Part shown: positions 22,082-30,282 of the stretch, piece by piece
Numbering within the stretch: position 1 is the first letter of the stretch
How the letters are laid out: every line of letters starts with the position of its first letter
Origin: Anaerolineaceae bacterium
GTDB taxonomy: Bacteria; Chloroflexota; Anaerolineae; Anaerolineales; Villigracilaceae
Length of the DNA: 32,270 nucleotides
Direction: 5' to 3'
Assembly (NCBI GenBank): GCA_009885525.1
Contig: VFKN01000177.1
Span: 1 to 32,270, forward strand
Translations under genes and position numbers: made by a program
Notes under the pieces: model-generated
The model's input: the letters and a program-made list of their open reading frames with translations, nothing else
What the model was told of the DNA's origin: nothing
Database searches by the model: none

Positions 22082-22651
22082 TCAGGGCTTGATATATACC
22101 ATATCCAGCCCAAGTCGTTCCAGGCCGATCTGCGCCCAATATTGCAGCACAGCGGATTCTTCACTCATTGATTTCATTAATATAGGGATGGCGCGGTGAT
22201 CGCGGATTTCGCCCAACGCGCGCAACGCCACGCAACGCGTGCGGATGCCGGTCGGCGCTTGAGTGGCGACCTCGATTAGACTCGGCGCGGCGGGTTTTCC
22301 AATTTTGATGAGCGCATTCGCTGCCAACCCCGCCGCGATTGAATCTTCGTCGGCGAGGGTTTTGATCAGCGCGGGGATCGCGGCTTCGTCGGGATGATGG
22401 CAGAGCGCGAGGGCGGCTGCGGCGCGCACATCGGGGGCAGGGTCTTCGAGGAGCGGGATTAACTGCGTGGCCAGCGTATGAGGCGAAGCGGCAAGCGCTC
22501 GCACAGCCCACCAGCGGGAATCTGCACTCTGCGCGCGCGTTAATTCCAGCAGAGGAGGAATCGCCGCTGCTCCTAATTCTACAATTGCAGGGATCGAGTT
22601 TTCTGCGCGCTCGTCGTCTCCGCTGGTGAGGTCATCGAGTAAATCTTGCAT
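22082..22651 (-). CDS. HEAT-repeat protein
   Basis: The 189-residue protein is made of about five HEAT/PBS-lyase-type helical repeats: AIVELGAAAIPPLLELTRAQ, LIPLLEDPAPDVRAAAALAL, ALIKTLADEDSIAAGLAANAL, and LRALGEIRDHRAIPILMKSM near the end. Such repeats form protein-binding solenoids; no catalytic site is seen and the partner is unknown. The ATG at 22649-22651 avoids overlap with the upstream Trm112-like gene; in-frame GTG/TTG codons lie just before it and could also start. It lies 8 nt from the LCP gene. Confidence 0.78.
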   Translation of the reverse strand: MQDLLDDLTSGDDERAENSIPAIVELGAAAIPPLLELTRAQSADSRWWAVRALAASPHTLATQLIPLLEDPAPDVRAAAALALCHHPDEAAIPALIKTLADEDSIAAGLAANALIKIGKPAAPSLIEVATQAPTGIRTRCVALRALGEIRDHRAIPILMKSMSEESAVLQYWAQIGLERLGLDMVYIKP

Positions 22652-22677
22652 TTCGACCGTGCTCAATACAGGCACGT

Positions 22678-22896
22678 TTATTTTGCGGGCGGCGGGACGG
22701 GCAGCGCGTCTTGCGCGGTGTTGATCCACTTGTCGCCTTCGTCAATTAACATTACGGGAATATCATCGACGATGGGATATTTGCGGGCGCAATCCTGGCA
22801 GATGAGCCAGGTGTCTTTGTGTAAAACAAGTTTGCCTTCTTTTTCGCGAACACAATTGGGGCAACGTAGGATTTCAAGCAATTCTGAACTGACCAT
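22678..22896 (-). CDS. Trm112/UPF0434-like zinc-ribbon protein
   Basis: The 72-residue protein has the Trm112-like pattern LLEILRCPNCVREKEGKLVL, then CQDCARKYPIVDDIPVMLIDEG. Two C-x-x-C pairs likely bind zinc and the YPIVDDIPVML motif is family-specific. In other organisms Trm112 activates methyltransferases; the bacterial relatives are less clear. The start is fixed by an AAGGAGA Shine-Dalgarno. It is the first gene of the run with the HEAT and LCP genes. Confidence 0.88.
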   Translation of the reverse strand: MVSSELLEILRCPNCVREKEGKLVLHKDTWLICQDCARKYPIVDDIPVMLIDEGDKWINTAQDALPVPPPAK

Positions 22897-22936
22897 GATG
22901 GGTCTCCTTTTTAAAATTGTATCATTATTACGGCGC

Positions 22937-23018
22937 GCCCTCACCCTAACCCTCTCCCAAAGGGAGAGGGGACACTAACTCCCTTCCCCCCTTTGGGGGA
23001 AGGGCTGGGGATGAGGGG
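22937..23018. repeat. Compound CCCTCACCCT palindromic cluster
   Basis: Two hairpins (ccctctcccaaagggagagg and cttccccccttt/gggggaag) are framed by ccctcaccc and gatgaggg. It fills the gap between the Trm112-like and VanW genes. Confidence 0.8.
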
Positions 23019-23024
23019 CTTTAA

Positions 23025-24902
23025 TTACGTATTCGGCGAGAGACAAATCTTGTCTCTTTTTGCCTGTTTCTCGGGGTTTTCGGTTCCGGGCCCGTATTGA
23101 CAGATGGCAGCCCAGGGTTGGTAATGGGTTGTGAATTCGCCAGTGAAGTAGACTTCGCCGTTGCGCCAGACCGTGCGCGTAACGGTGACATCCGCGCCGA
23201 GTGCGGCGTAATCAATTTGTTTGATCTCGCCTCTTCCAAGTTCGGGATTTTCTTCAAAGACCGGATCGGGCGCGGGGACGATATTAACAGGACCTGTTGT
23301 TTCTGATGTAACGCTGCGCCCATCGGAGGTGGAATAGATCGTCCATGTGATTTTGCGCGTGGCGACATCTACATCGGTGTCCATTAACATCCAGTAGGGA
23401 GTGTCGTTTTGAAATTTGAAATCGACGAGCGGGAAATATACGGTGGCATCCATGCCGGCAAGTTGGGAGTCATTCTCACCGCTGATGGTTTTTTCATAAT
23501 ACGTCACGCGGTAGGCATGAGAGTATCTTTCAATGACAGGATAGCCCGCTAGAAAGACGGTTCGGAAAAGCGTGGTGCTGACCTGACACACTCCCCCGCC
23601 AACGCCCTTGATAGTGCGTCCACCGTAAATGATAAGCGCTTCTGCGAATCCATTTTCAAGGCTGACATCGCCAAGATAGGAACCCATGGAGAAGATTTCA
23701 TTCGGCGCGACCAACACGCCTTCATAACGTTCCGCTGCGGCGACGATGTTTTGAATACGCGCCTCACTCGAACCGTAAAAATAGGTAGTGCCTTGCGCGA
23801 CAATTTGAATGATGCCCAACTCCGCGCCGGTGGCGGTATCCGCAACGGCGGGCTGCTGCTCGGCAACGACAAGCGGGACGTTATGCTCACCGCGCAGCAG
23901 CGCATCATTGATAGCGCGGATACTGGCTTCAACGTCCATGGAGCGCCCGACATTGGAAGCGGCGGTCGGTTCGATCTGACTCGATACTTCATTGAAATTA
24001 AAACGCGCGTTCGCGGGCTGGCGATCTACAAATGTCTTCAATTCATTTAATGTCGAACGCAGCGCATTGGGATCCAGACCGACCTGCATTTGTGCCTGTC
24101 CATTTACATCGACAACATTCACGCCGAGCATCTTGGCAAGCACGGGAATATCATACGACCACGGGCCGGGATCGCCCTCGCGGAAATTGGGGACGGTGAT
24201 GGTCAACGGCTGGCTGAGGATGCCGCGCGCCGCATCCGCTTGAGAGGAGACATCCAACAAACGCGGCGCGGCTTCCTGAATGACGAGCGGAGTTTCACCG
24301 TCGCGGAAAGTTTGCAGCTGCCCACCGAGATAGATCAGCGTCGCGTCGAGATTCAACAAACGCCCGACCTGACCGGGCTGCGCGACCACGTTCGTACCTT
24401 CCAAATGCAGATTTGCTTCGACAACGGGCTGGTCGATCTGCGCGGCAATATTCTGCAAATAACCGTACGCCACGCGCTGATCAAAGAGGATGACAGGCGG
24501 AACGTCAGCGCCGAGTCCGCTGGCGCCGGCTTGAGAAGATAACGCGCTAAATGGATTTCCAGAACGTCCATATTTATAGGCGGCGTTTGCGCTGGCAGTC
24601 GGGTCGAAGACCATGCCCAACTCGGCAGGCGACGCGACCCATGTTTTATCCGCGCTGCGGAATAATATTTTTCCAGTGATGGGATAGGAAAGCGTCTGGC
24701 TTAGTTTCAATGCGGCAGCGTTTGGCGAAAGACCGGAAACATCCACGCCGGCGATGGAGACACCGGGGAAGATGCGCCCCGCGTATGCGAGTTGATAGCC
24801 AACCGTCCAGAAGATGGCAAGGCCAAGATATAACGCAAATCCGCCAGTAAAGACGGCAAGGATCTGTCTGGGTAGATCACGACGAGAGGAGTGTCTATTC
24901 AT
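23025..24902 (-). CDS. VanW family protein with peptidoglycan-binding domains
   Basis: The 625-residue protein has an N-terminal membrane anchor (about 12-36) and a PGRIFPGVSIAGVDVSGLSP start of the first PG_binding_4-type domain. A second such domain lies at about 230-340. The VanW domain at about 400-520 shows NEIFSMGSYLGDVSLENGFAEA, VGGGVCQVSTTLFRTVFLAG and PVIERYSHAYRVTYY. A G5-like or beta-rich tail ends the protein. VanW proteins were first seen in vancomycin-resistance clusters but are common in Chloroflexota and Firmicutes; their biochemical role is unclear, probably cell-wall or surface-layer attachment. A TATAAT lies 7 nt upstream of the ATG. Confidence 0.87.
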   Translation of the reverse strand: MNRHSSRRDLPRQILAVFTGGFALYLGLAIFWTVGYQLAYAGRIFPGVSIAGVDVSGLSPNAAALKLSQTLSYPITGKILFRSADKTWVASPAELGMVFDPTASANAAYKYGRSGNPFSALSSQAGASGLGADVPPVILFDQRVAYGYLQNIAAQIDQPVVEANLHLEGTNVVAQPGQVGRLLNLDATLIYLGGQLQTFRDGETPLVIQEAAPRLLDVSSQADAARGILSQPLTITVPNFREGDPGPWSYDIPVLAKMLGVNVVDVNGQAQMQVGLDPNALRSTLNELKTFVDRQPANARFNFNEVSSQIEPTAASNVGRSMDVEASIRAINDALLRGEHNVPLVVAEQQPAVADTATGAELGIIQIVAQGTTYFYGSSEARIQNIVAAAERYEGVLVAPNEIFSMGSYLGDVSLENGFAEALIIYGGRTIKGVGGGVCQVSTTLFRTVFLAGYPVIERYSHAYRVTYYEKTISGENDSQLAGMDATVYFPLVDFKFQNDTPYWMLMDTDVDVATRKITWTIYSTSDGRSVTSETTGPVNIVPAPDPVFEENPELGRGEIKQIDYAALGADVTVTRTVWRNGEVYFTGEFTTHYQPWAAICQYGPGTENPEKQAKRDKICLSPNT

Positions 24903-24909
24903 ATAAAGG

Positions 24910-24915
24910 ATTATA
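24910..24915 (-). promoter_or_regulatory. -10 box of the VanW gene
   Basis: TATAAT on the minus strand, 7 nt before the ATG, again with no room for a normal leader. Confidence 0.45.
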
Positions 24916-25000
24916 ACGAAAAATTCAATTTCGTTTATGAGGTTTATATAAGTAGACCACGTTTATTTCACGGTACAATTTGAATACTCAAGGAGCGAAG

Positions 25001-25798
25001 ATGATTGAAGAAGAATCCATTCCACAGGAACCTGTGCAGGAAGAATCCGAACAGGCACAACCAGAAGTTATGTTTGTAGACGCGCCGCCGGCCGCCGCAT
25101 CCCAACCCAAGTGGCGGATGTGGATCGCCGCGGGCGGCTGCGCGGTGCTGTTTTGCGCGGCGGTCTTTGTCGGCACGCTGATATTCGCCGGGCCAAAGAT
25201 CGTGCAGCAATTCATCCCTGAAAATATTAAAACTGCGGAGATGGCTCCACACGTTGAGACTCAAATGAATGCCATGGGCGATCCCAACGCGCCGGTGCAT
25301 ATCATCGAATACGGTGATTTTCAATGTCCGTATTGTCTGAAGTTTTGGGAAGAGACCGAGCCGCAGTTGATCAATGAATATGTGAACACAGGCAAGGTAT
25401 ATTTTGAATATCGGACGTATGCATTCCTTGGACCCGAATCCATCTCTGCGGCGGAGGGCGCGTATTGCGCGGGCGATCAAAATAAATTTTGGGAATATCA
25501 CGACACACTCTTCAGCAATTGGACGGGCGAGAATGTCGGCGATTTTACGAACGAGAAATTGATCAAATATGCCAAGGCGCTTAACCTGAATATGACCGAT
25601 TTCACTGCTTGCTTGAAGAGTGAGAAGCATAAAGCAACTGTGGAGCTCGATATGCTCAACGCACAAAAAGATGGCGTAACCGCCACGCCCACCTTAATCA
25701 TCAACGGGTTTAAAGTGGAAGGCGCACAGCCTTTCGATAAATTAAAAGAAATTATCGAGCATGTCCTTAATGGAAATATAGATACACAAGATTTATGA
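25001..25798 (+). CDS. DsbA-like membrane-anchored thiol-disulfide oxidoreductase
   Basis: The 265-residue protein has an acidic cytoplasmic start, one membrane helix at about 43-65 (MWIAAGGCAVLFCAAVFVG) and an extracellular thioredoxin-fold domain. The active site is IEYGDFQCPYCLKFWEETEP (CPYC at about 109-112), and GVTATPTLIINGFKVEGA is the cis-Pro loop. It belongs to the DsbA/thioredoxin_4 group and probably oxidises or isomerises disulfides in exported proteins. The AAGGAG Shine-Dalgarno just before 25001 decides the start over an upstream ATG. It is divergent from the VanW gene and overlaps the next lipoprotein frame by 4 nt if the first ATG is used there. Confidence 0.88.
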   Translation: MIEEESIPQEPVQEESEQAQPEVMFVDAPPAAASQPKWRMWIAAGGCAVLFCAAVFVGTLIFAGPKIVQQFIPENIKTAEMAPHVETQMNAMGDPNAPVHIIEYGDFQCPYCLKFWEETEPQLINEYVNTGKVYFEYRTYAFLGPESISAAEGAYCAGDQNKFWEYHDTLFSNWTGENVGDFTNEKLIKYAKALNLNMTDFTACLKSEKHKATVELDMLNAQKDGVTATPTLIINGFKVEGAQPFDKLKEIIEHVLNGNIDTQDL

Positions 25799-25806
25799 GA
25801 GCAGCC

Positions 25807-26601
25807 ATGAAAAAATATTTTATCTATCTACTGGTTTTGACTTTAACCGCCTGCAACCTGCCCGGAAGCCCGCCCAACGCGCCTGCGGCACAAGCCGCCA
25901 CTGCGACGCAAACTATTGCGCCGCCCACAGAAGCCGCCACCAACACCTCGATCCCATCCGAGACGCCAAGCCCAATTCCCACGATGACATTTACGCCTAT
26001 GCCAACCGAGACAAGTACGGCAACGCCTGTTCCCGTTGCGGAGAGTTTGGATGCAACTGTTACCTCGGATTTGCTCAGTTGTCGTTATGGTCCCGGCGCG
26101 GAATATTTATACTTCTATGGGTTCAGCAAGGGCATTAAGTTAAAATTGATCGGGCGCGCAAACGGCAATAACTGGGTAATGGTGGACGGGATGAAGCATC
26201 TGTGCTGGGTGAATGCCAAATTCCTCGAAATCAAAGGCGATAAGCAAACGCTTAAGGTGACCTATCCCGGAGAATATAAAATACCAGTCTCGCCATATTA
26301 TGCTGCGCCGACGGTATTAAGCGCAACCCGTGACGTAAATGATCCCAGCAAAGTTACTGTCAATTGGACGGAGATTACTTTGCGCGCAGGTGATGAAGAA
26401 GATGAAAGCATGTTCATCTATATTATTGAAGTGTGGCGCTGTGAAGGCGGACAAAGCATCTTCGATCCGCTCGCGTCGAATTATCCCGAAGTGACATTTG
26501 TGGACGACAGCAGCTGTGACATTCCCTCACATGGGCGCGTCTTCTTTCAGGAAAAACATGGCTTCGCAGGTCCCGCGGAAATTCCGTGGCCCGCGAAGTA
26601 G
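25807..26601 (+). CDS. Lipoprotein with bacterial SH3-like domain
   Basis: The 264-residue protein has a lipoprotein signal (MKKYFIYLLVLTLTAC, Cys16) and a long Thr/Pro/Ala-rich linker to about residue 80. An SH3b-like domain follows (SLDATVTSDLLSCRYGPGAE, then KLIGRANGNNWVMV and CWVNAKFLEI), then a fibronectin-like strand-rich tail (KVTVNWTEITLRAGDEED) with paired cysteines. Those cysteines suit the oxidising environment served by the DsbA-like protein encoded just upstream. SH3b domains often bind cell-wall peptides or glycans. An earlier in-frame ATG at 25795, overlapping the upstream stop, is also possible. Confidence 0.75.
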   Translation: MKKYFIYLLVLTLTACNLPGSPPNAPAAQAATATQTIAPPTEAATNTSIPSETPSPIPTMTFTPMPTETSTATPVPVAESLDATVTSDLLSCRYGPGAEYLYFYGFSKGIKLKLIGRANGNNWVMVDGMKHLCWVNAKFLEIKGDKQTLKVTYPGEYKIPVSPYYAAPTVLSATRDVNDPSKVTVNWTEITLRAGDEEDESMFIYIIEVWRCEGGQSIFDPLASNYPEVTFVDDSSCDIPSHGRVFFQEKHGFAGPAEIPWPAK

Positions 26602-26610
26602 AACATCACT

Positions 26611-26740
26611 TAACCTACCTTACATAAGCAAATCCCGAAGTACATTATGACATCCCTTCGGGATTTGGATCACTGCATTTGATTTTCTATAATCGTTGCA
26701 TCCCTTCGGGATTGTAAACTGCGTAAGGTAAGTTACTTAA
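26611..26740. repeat. Imperfect palindromic element with two CCCTTCGGGAT copies
   Basis: Outer arms accttac / gtaaggta and inner arms aatcccgaag / cttcgggatt flank two direct copies of catcccttcgggatt (about 26652 and 26701). It lies between the SH3 lipoprotein and tRNA-Asn and contains no gene. Confidence 0.65.
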
Positions 26741-26770
26741 TTCAACAGGTTTCGCCGATTGCATAAAATG

Positions 26771-26808
26771 AAAAGACCTCCAAGTTCGTGAGAACCTGGA
26801 GGTCTTTT
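26771..26808. terminator. Terminator after tRNA-Asn (minus strand), bidirectional
   Basis: A 12-bp stem (aaaagacctcca / tggaggtctttt) with an inner gttc/gaac pairing lies 4 nt from the tRNA 3' end. It is the third member of the gacctcc...ggaggtc hairpin group in this window. Confidence 0.8.
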
Positions 26809-26812
26809 GCTG

Positions 26813-26888
26813 TGGCTCCTTGCCTAGGACTTGAACCTAGAACCTAGCGGTTAACAGCCGCTCGCTCTGCCAATTGAGCTAGCAAGGA
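26813..26888 (-). tRNA. tRNA-Asn (anticodon GTT)
   Basis: Read on the minus strand, the 76-nt gene has acceptor arm TCCTTGC/GCAAGGA, D-arm GCTCAATTGGCAGAGC, anticodon stem AGCGG/CCGCT around CTGTTAA (anticodon GTT) and T-arm CTAGG-TTCAAGT-CCTAG. It also has discriminator G and an encoded CCA. All stems pair. It decodes AAC and AAU. Confidence 0.96.
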
Positions 26889-26939
26889 AAGCGACCGACA
26901 TTATAAGGACAAGCATGGGGAATGTCAAGAGAATTTTGA

Positions 26940-26945
26940 TACAAT
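26940..26945 (+). promoter_or_regulatory. -10 box (TACAAT) of the MFS gene
   Basis: TACAAT ends 6 nt before the ATG at 26952, the same leaderless spacing as at udk. Confidence 0.45.
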
Positions 26946-26951
26946 CCATTT

Positions 26952-28190
26952 ATGTACTATAAACTTAAATATCTGTACGAAGAGTATCCGCGCCAGTTCT
27001 GGTTGATGGTGATGGGGATTGTCATCAGCACGGCGGGCGGAAGTATGATCTGGCCGTTCCTGTTAATTTACGCAAGCGGAAAACTGCATCTGCCGCTTAG
27101 CACCGTGGCAACGCTGATCTCGATCAACGCGGGTACGGGGTTGTTTTCATCTTTTCTGGCGGGCACACTTGCCGATAAGATCGGGCGCAAAGCGGTGATG
27201 GTTTTCAGCCTGGCATTGAACGGCGTTGCCTATTTCTTTCTGATGAGCGCAGAGACTTATCCGCAGTTTGTGGCGCTGATGATTCTGATCGGCTTGTCGA
27301 ATCCGCTGTATCAGGTGGGCGCGGATGCGATGCTCGCGGATATGATTCCCTCCGAGAAGCGCACCGACGCGTATGCCATTAATCGCATTGCGAATAACGC
27401 CGCGTTTGGGATAGGTCCAGCCATCGGCGGATTCCTGGCGTCGACGTCGTATAACCTTGCATTTTATGGCGCGGCGATTGGATTCATTGCATACAGTTTG
27501 TTGCTTTTTTTCTTCGCGCACGAAACACTGGATAAGACTCTCATCGCGCAGGCGCAAAATGATTCCGCTGTACCTATTCGAGGGGAAGGGTATGCGCGCG
27601 TTTTCCGTGATAGGAAATATATGGCGTTCGTCCTCTTAATGGGGATGGGGCTCATCGCGCCGACAATGGTGTGGGTGTTGATGCCGGTTTACGCAAATAC
27701 AAACTATCACATATCAGAAGCGATGTATGGCTGGATTCCCACCACGAACGCGCTGATGTGCGTGTTCGTCCAATACGCGGTGACGCAGGTCACGCGGAAG
27801 CATAAGACGCTGCCTGTCACCGCGGTGGGCATGTTGATCTACGCAATCAGCGTGGGCAGTGTGATGTTGATGAGTCAATTTTGGGGGTTCTGGTTGAGTA
27901 TGGTGATATTGACTTTCGGCGAGCTGATCCTTGTGCCAACCGCCAGCAAATACGTGGCGGATATTGCGCCCGCGGATATGCGCGGCAGATACATGTCTAT
28001 CTATTGGATCGGCTGGGGGCTTGCGCGTACGCTGGCGCCGCTGATCGGTGGATTCTTAAATGATAATGTAGCGCCCAAGTCAATTTGGATGGGAGGTCTG
28101 CTGATCGGTTTGACCAGCGTTACGGGGCTGATCCTGCTGGACAGAATCACGCAGGCGCGAAGTGCGCGGCTGGCGAATCTGGCAGGTTGA
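26952..28190 (+). CDS. MFS transporter
   Basis: The 412-residue protein has twelve predicted membrane helices and the major-facilitator motif A between helices 2 and 3 (GTLADKIGRKAVMVF, about residues 72-86). The helix 4-5 region contains DMIPSEKRTDAYAINRIANN and the central loop follows FFAHETL. It resembles drug/sugar efflux-type permeases but the substrate cannot be read from sequence. It stands alone between the divergent tRNA and the cytochrome gene; no Shine-Dalgarno is present, in line with a leaderless transcript. Confidence 0.88.
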   Translation: MYYKLKYLYEEYPRQFWLMVMGIVISTAGGSMIWPFLLIYASGKLHLPLSTVATLISINAGTGLFSSFLAGTLADKIGRKAVMVFSLALNGVAYFFLMSAETYPQFVALMILIGLSNPLYQVGADAMLADMIPSEKRTDAYAINRIANNAAFGIGPAIGGFLASTSYNLAFYGAAIGFIAYSLLLFFFAHETLDKTLIAQAQNDSAVPIRGEGYARVFRDRKYMAFVLLMGMGLIAPTMVWVLMPVYANTNYHISEAMYGWIPTTNALMCVFVQYAVTQVTRKHKTLPVTAVGMLIYAISVGSVMLMSQFWGFWLSMVILTFGELILVPTASKYVADIAPADMRGRYMSIYWIGWGLARTLAPLIGGFLNDNVAPKSIWMGGLLIGLTSVTGLILLDRITQARSARLANLAG

Positions 28191-28491
28191 TCACAAGGCT
28201 GCGCAAGATTAGTTAATTAGCCACCTTACGCACTCAAGCGTGATTCCCTGAGCGTCAGCGACACTTGCACCGCGCTGCGGATGCAGTGCAGGTGAGGGTC
28301 TCCGAGATAGTCGTAGAGGTTCTTCGCTTCGCTCAGAACGACACTGCAACGCGAGATTTATCTCGCATTGCGACATCTTCTTAGTCAAGCGCAACATAAA
28401 TGTCGCGCTACACAAAATTGAAATGCACATTTCCAAGTAGGGTTGTATAATAACAATAAGATCAAACATATCTAAATAGAGGAAGGTTGCC
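28191..28491. other. Intergenic region with repeat fragments and a promoter-like box
   Basis: No gene is seen. It contains a gcgagat/atctcgc hairpin at 28352-28367, a 20/22 match at 28391-28412 to the inverted repeat arm at 18324-18345, and TATAAT at 28446-28451, about 40 nt before the cytochrome gene. A GAGGAAGG Shine-Dalgarno precedes 28492. Confidence 0.55.
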
Positions 28492-29598
28492 ATGCGAAAT
28501 TTTATTCTATCCCTGTTCGCGCTTGTATTTGCTTTTTTGGGGGTGACTCTATTCTTTAATTCCGCCAATGCGGGAAACAACCTGCAAGACGATCAACTTG
28601 CCCATGGAAAATATATCGCTACCATAGCGGGCTGCACAGATTGTCACACACCTTATAAAGCAGAATTCCTGAAAGATCCAAAAACCTGGACACCGGAACA
28701 AGTGCAGGCGATTGCCTTCAACGCAAAAGTTACGCTTGATGAGGACAAGCTCCTGTCTGGTGCGCGTGCCTTTGATCTGGGACCTGCGGGTATTGTGTAC
28801 ACGCGCAACATTACGCCCGATAAAGAAACGGGCATCGGTAAATGGACAGACGAACAGATCAGGTTGGCGCTCAAGACCGGCTTGGATTCTGAAGATGGCG
28901 GAACGCTTTTCCCGGTAATGCCTTACCATGTATACAACGGCATGGCGGATGCAGATGCTGATGCTGTGATCGCTTATTTACGCTCGGTTAAAGCGGTCAG
29001 CAATAAAGTTCCCAAAGATACCGTTAGCAAAGAAGGCTTGTCGCCTATTCCTTTCAAAACCGGAATTGTAGCCCCTGACCCTTCAGATCAGGCGGCGCGC
29101 GGGGCGTATTTGGTTAATAACGTGATGGGCTGCACCGATTGTCACACGCCGATTGATCCGGCGACAGGCGCGCCGCTGATGGATAAATATCTCGCGGGCG
29201 GGCAGCCTTACGAGGGGCCGTGGGGAATTGTGTATGGCGGCAACATTACTCCTGATGTCAAGACGGGCATCGGCGATTGGTCGAAGGAGGAAATTAAGCG
29301 CGCGCTGGTGTCCGGTATCAGAAAAGACGGCCGCCGTTTGATTCTGATGCCGTGGTTTGTGTATTCATCTGTTACGAAGGAAGATGCGGATGCGGTCGTT
29401 TATTATCTCAAGAATCAATTGACTGCTGTTAATAATCAAGTGCCGGCGGCTTCGTTGAAGGCTGATTTCAATGTGGTTGTGAAGAGTGAAGAAAAGCCCC
29501 AGGCTGCTTCATCATCAACTTTGTGGGTGGTGATCGGGTTGGTCGTGGTGATTCTTGCGGGGCTTGGCGCGTTCTTCATGAGGCGTAAAGCGGCGTAA
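28492..29598 (+). CDS. Membrane-anchored di-haem cytochrome c
   Basis: The 368-residue protein has a signal peptide ending near SANAG (about residue 28) and two haem-binding motifs, each GCTDCH (about residues 47-52 and 214-219). Each is followed by a repeat of the same domain (NITPDKETGIGKW / NITPDVKTGIGDW, then VMPYHVY / LMPWFVY supplying distal Met ligands). A C-terminal membrane helix ends RRKAA. The domain type is like the cytochrome subunits of alcohol or gluconate dehydrogenases. It likely carries electrons at the outer face of the membrane. No dehydrogenase partner lies next to it. Confidence 0.88.
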   Translation: MRNFILSLFALVFAFLGVTLFFNSANAGNNLQDDQLAHGKYIATIAGCTDCHTPYKAEFLKDPKTWTPEQVQAIAFNAKVTLDEDKLLSGARAFDLGPAGIVYTRNITPDKETGIGKWTDEQIRLALKTGLDSEDGGTLFPVMPYHVYNGMADADADAVIAYLRSVKAVSNKVPKDTVSKEGLSPIPFKTGIVAPDPSDQAARGAYLVNNVMGCTDCHTPIDPATGAPLMDKYLAGGQPYEGPWGIVYGGNITPDVKTGIGDWSKEEIKRALVSGIRKDGRRLILMPWFVYSSVTKEDADAVVYYLKNQLTAVNNQVPAASLKADFNVVVKSEEKPQAASSSTLWVVIGLVVVILAGLGAFFMRRKAA

Positions 29599-29601
29599 GT
29601 G

Positions 29602-29670
29602 CTCCCTCATCCCCAACCCTTCCCCCAGAGGGGGAAGGGAGTCTAAGCCCTCTCGCAATAGGAGAGGGCT
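29602..29670. repeat. CCCTCATCCCC-type palindromic cluster
   Basis: Hairpins cttcccccagagggggaag and gccctctcgcaataggagag follow the cytochrome gene and end in a T-run at 29670-29675, so the second may also act as its terminator. Confidence 0.75.
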
Positions 29671-29727
29671 TTTTTATTTGCATATCTGTAACCTATAAAT
29701 ATGGCGGGGGATGCTAAACTCTTCGCG

Positions 29728-30003
29728 ATGAAGCAAACTATAAAATATTCGAAAGTTTTGACGGCGATCATTTTGTTGGGTATCGTTACAGGTTTGGCGT
29801 TTCGGCCGCGGGGAGTGCCTTCGCAGAAAGTTTTACAAGGGGTTGTGAGTACGCCGGTGATGCCGGCTGTGGTTGTGACTGCGGCTGCTGAGCCGGTGCA
29901 GACGCGTATTTTGTTTACGGGGGATATTAACCTGGGGCGCTGTATTGCGAAGCGGACGTTGAGCACGCAGGCGTATACGGGTGATTACAATTACCCTTTT
30001 TGA
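29728..30003 (+). pseudogene. Truncated CapA-like (poly-gamma-glutamate synthesis) protein, N-terminal part
   Basis: The frame encodes a membrane anchor (VLTAIILLGIVTGLAF) and then QTRILFTGDINLGRCIAKRT and GDYNYPF. GDI-x-LGR is the first metal-binding motif of the CapA/calcineurin-like phosphoesterase domain. The frame ends after 91 residues, where the family continues for 250 or more residues (next expected block: a GNLE motif). The sequence downstream is repeat debris, so the 3' part has been lost. Confidence 0.7.
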
Positions 30004-30282
30004 GTGAAGCCGTCGGTGAAATCTGGGGAATCTGTGGATGAATTCGGCTTGAAACGGGAGGATATGGGATGGGAAGACCCTTACCCAATGTGCAACTCTT
30101 TTGCCAAAATCATTTTGGGACGTTGATATTATTGCGAGCTGTGCTTACTTCGACGGGCTCAGTACAACGCTTGCTTTTAGCGGCGAAGCAATCCTGGACA
30201 AGCAAGAGCGGATTGCTTCGGACGAAGAACAAGGGCGTCCTCGCAATGACATATCGTTTTGCGTGATGGGAGGGGGCTTTTT
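30004..30282. other. Repeat debris between the capA remnant and the integrase gene
   Basis: No gene is seen. It holds attgcgag/ctcgcaat outer arms (30131-30138 and 30240-30247), an 11-bp inner inverted repeat cgaagcaatcc/ggattgcttcg (30184-30194 and 30210-30220) and a ttcgacgggctcag repeat (30149-30162). The outer and inner arms together look like one palindromic element interrupted by the third. Confidence 0.6.

Noticed and set aside
24968..25666. Minus-strand 232-aa frame opposite the DsbA-like gene
   Set aside because: The plus strand has a CPYC thioredoxin site and a good Shine-Dalgarno; the minus frame has no recognisable motif.
26813..26888. tRNA-Asn as a functional partner of the Asn-coded DGR template or as an attachment site
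   Set aside because: It is a normal tRNA 12 kb away. No integrase lies adjacent and no duplicated tRNA 3' end was seen.
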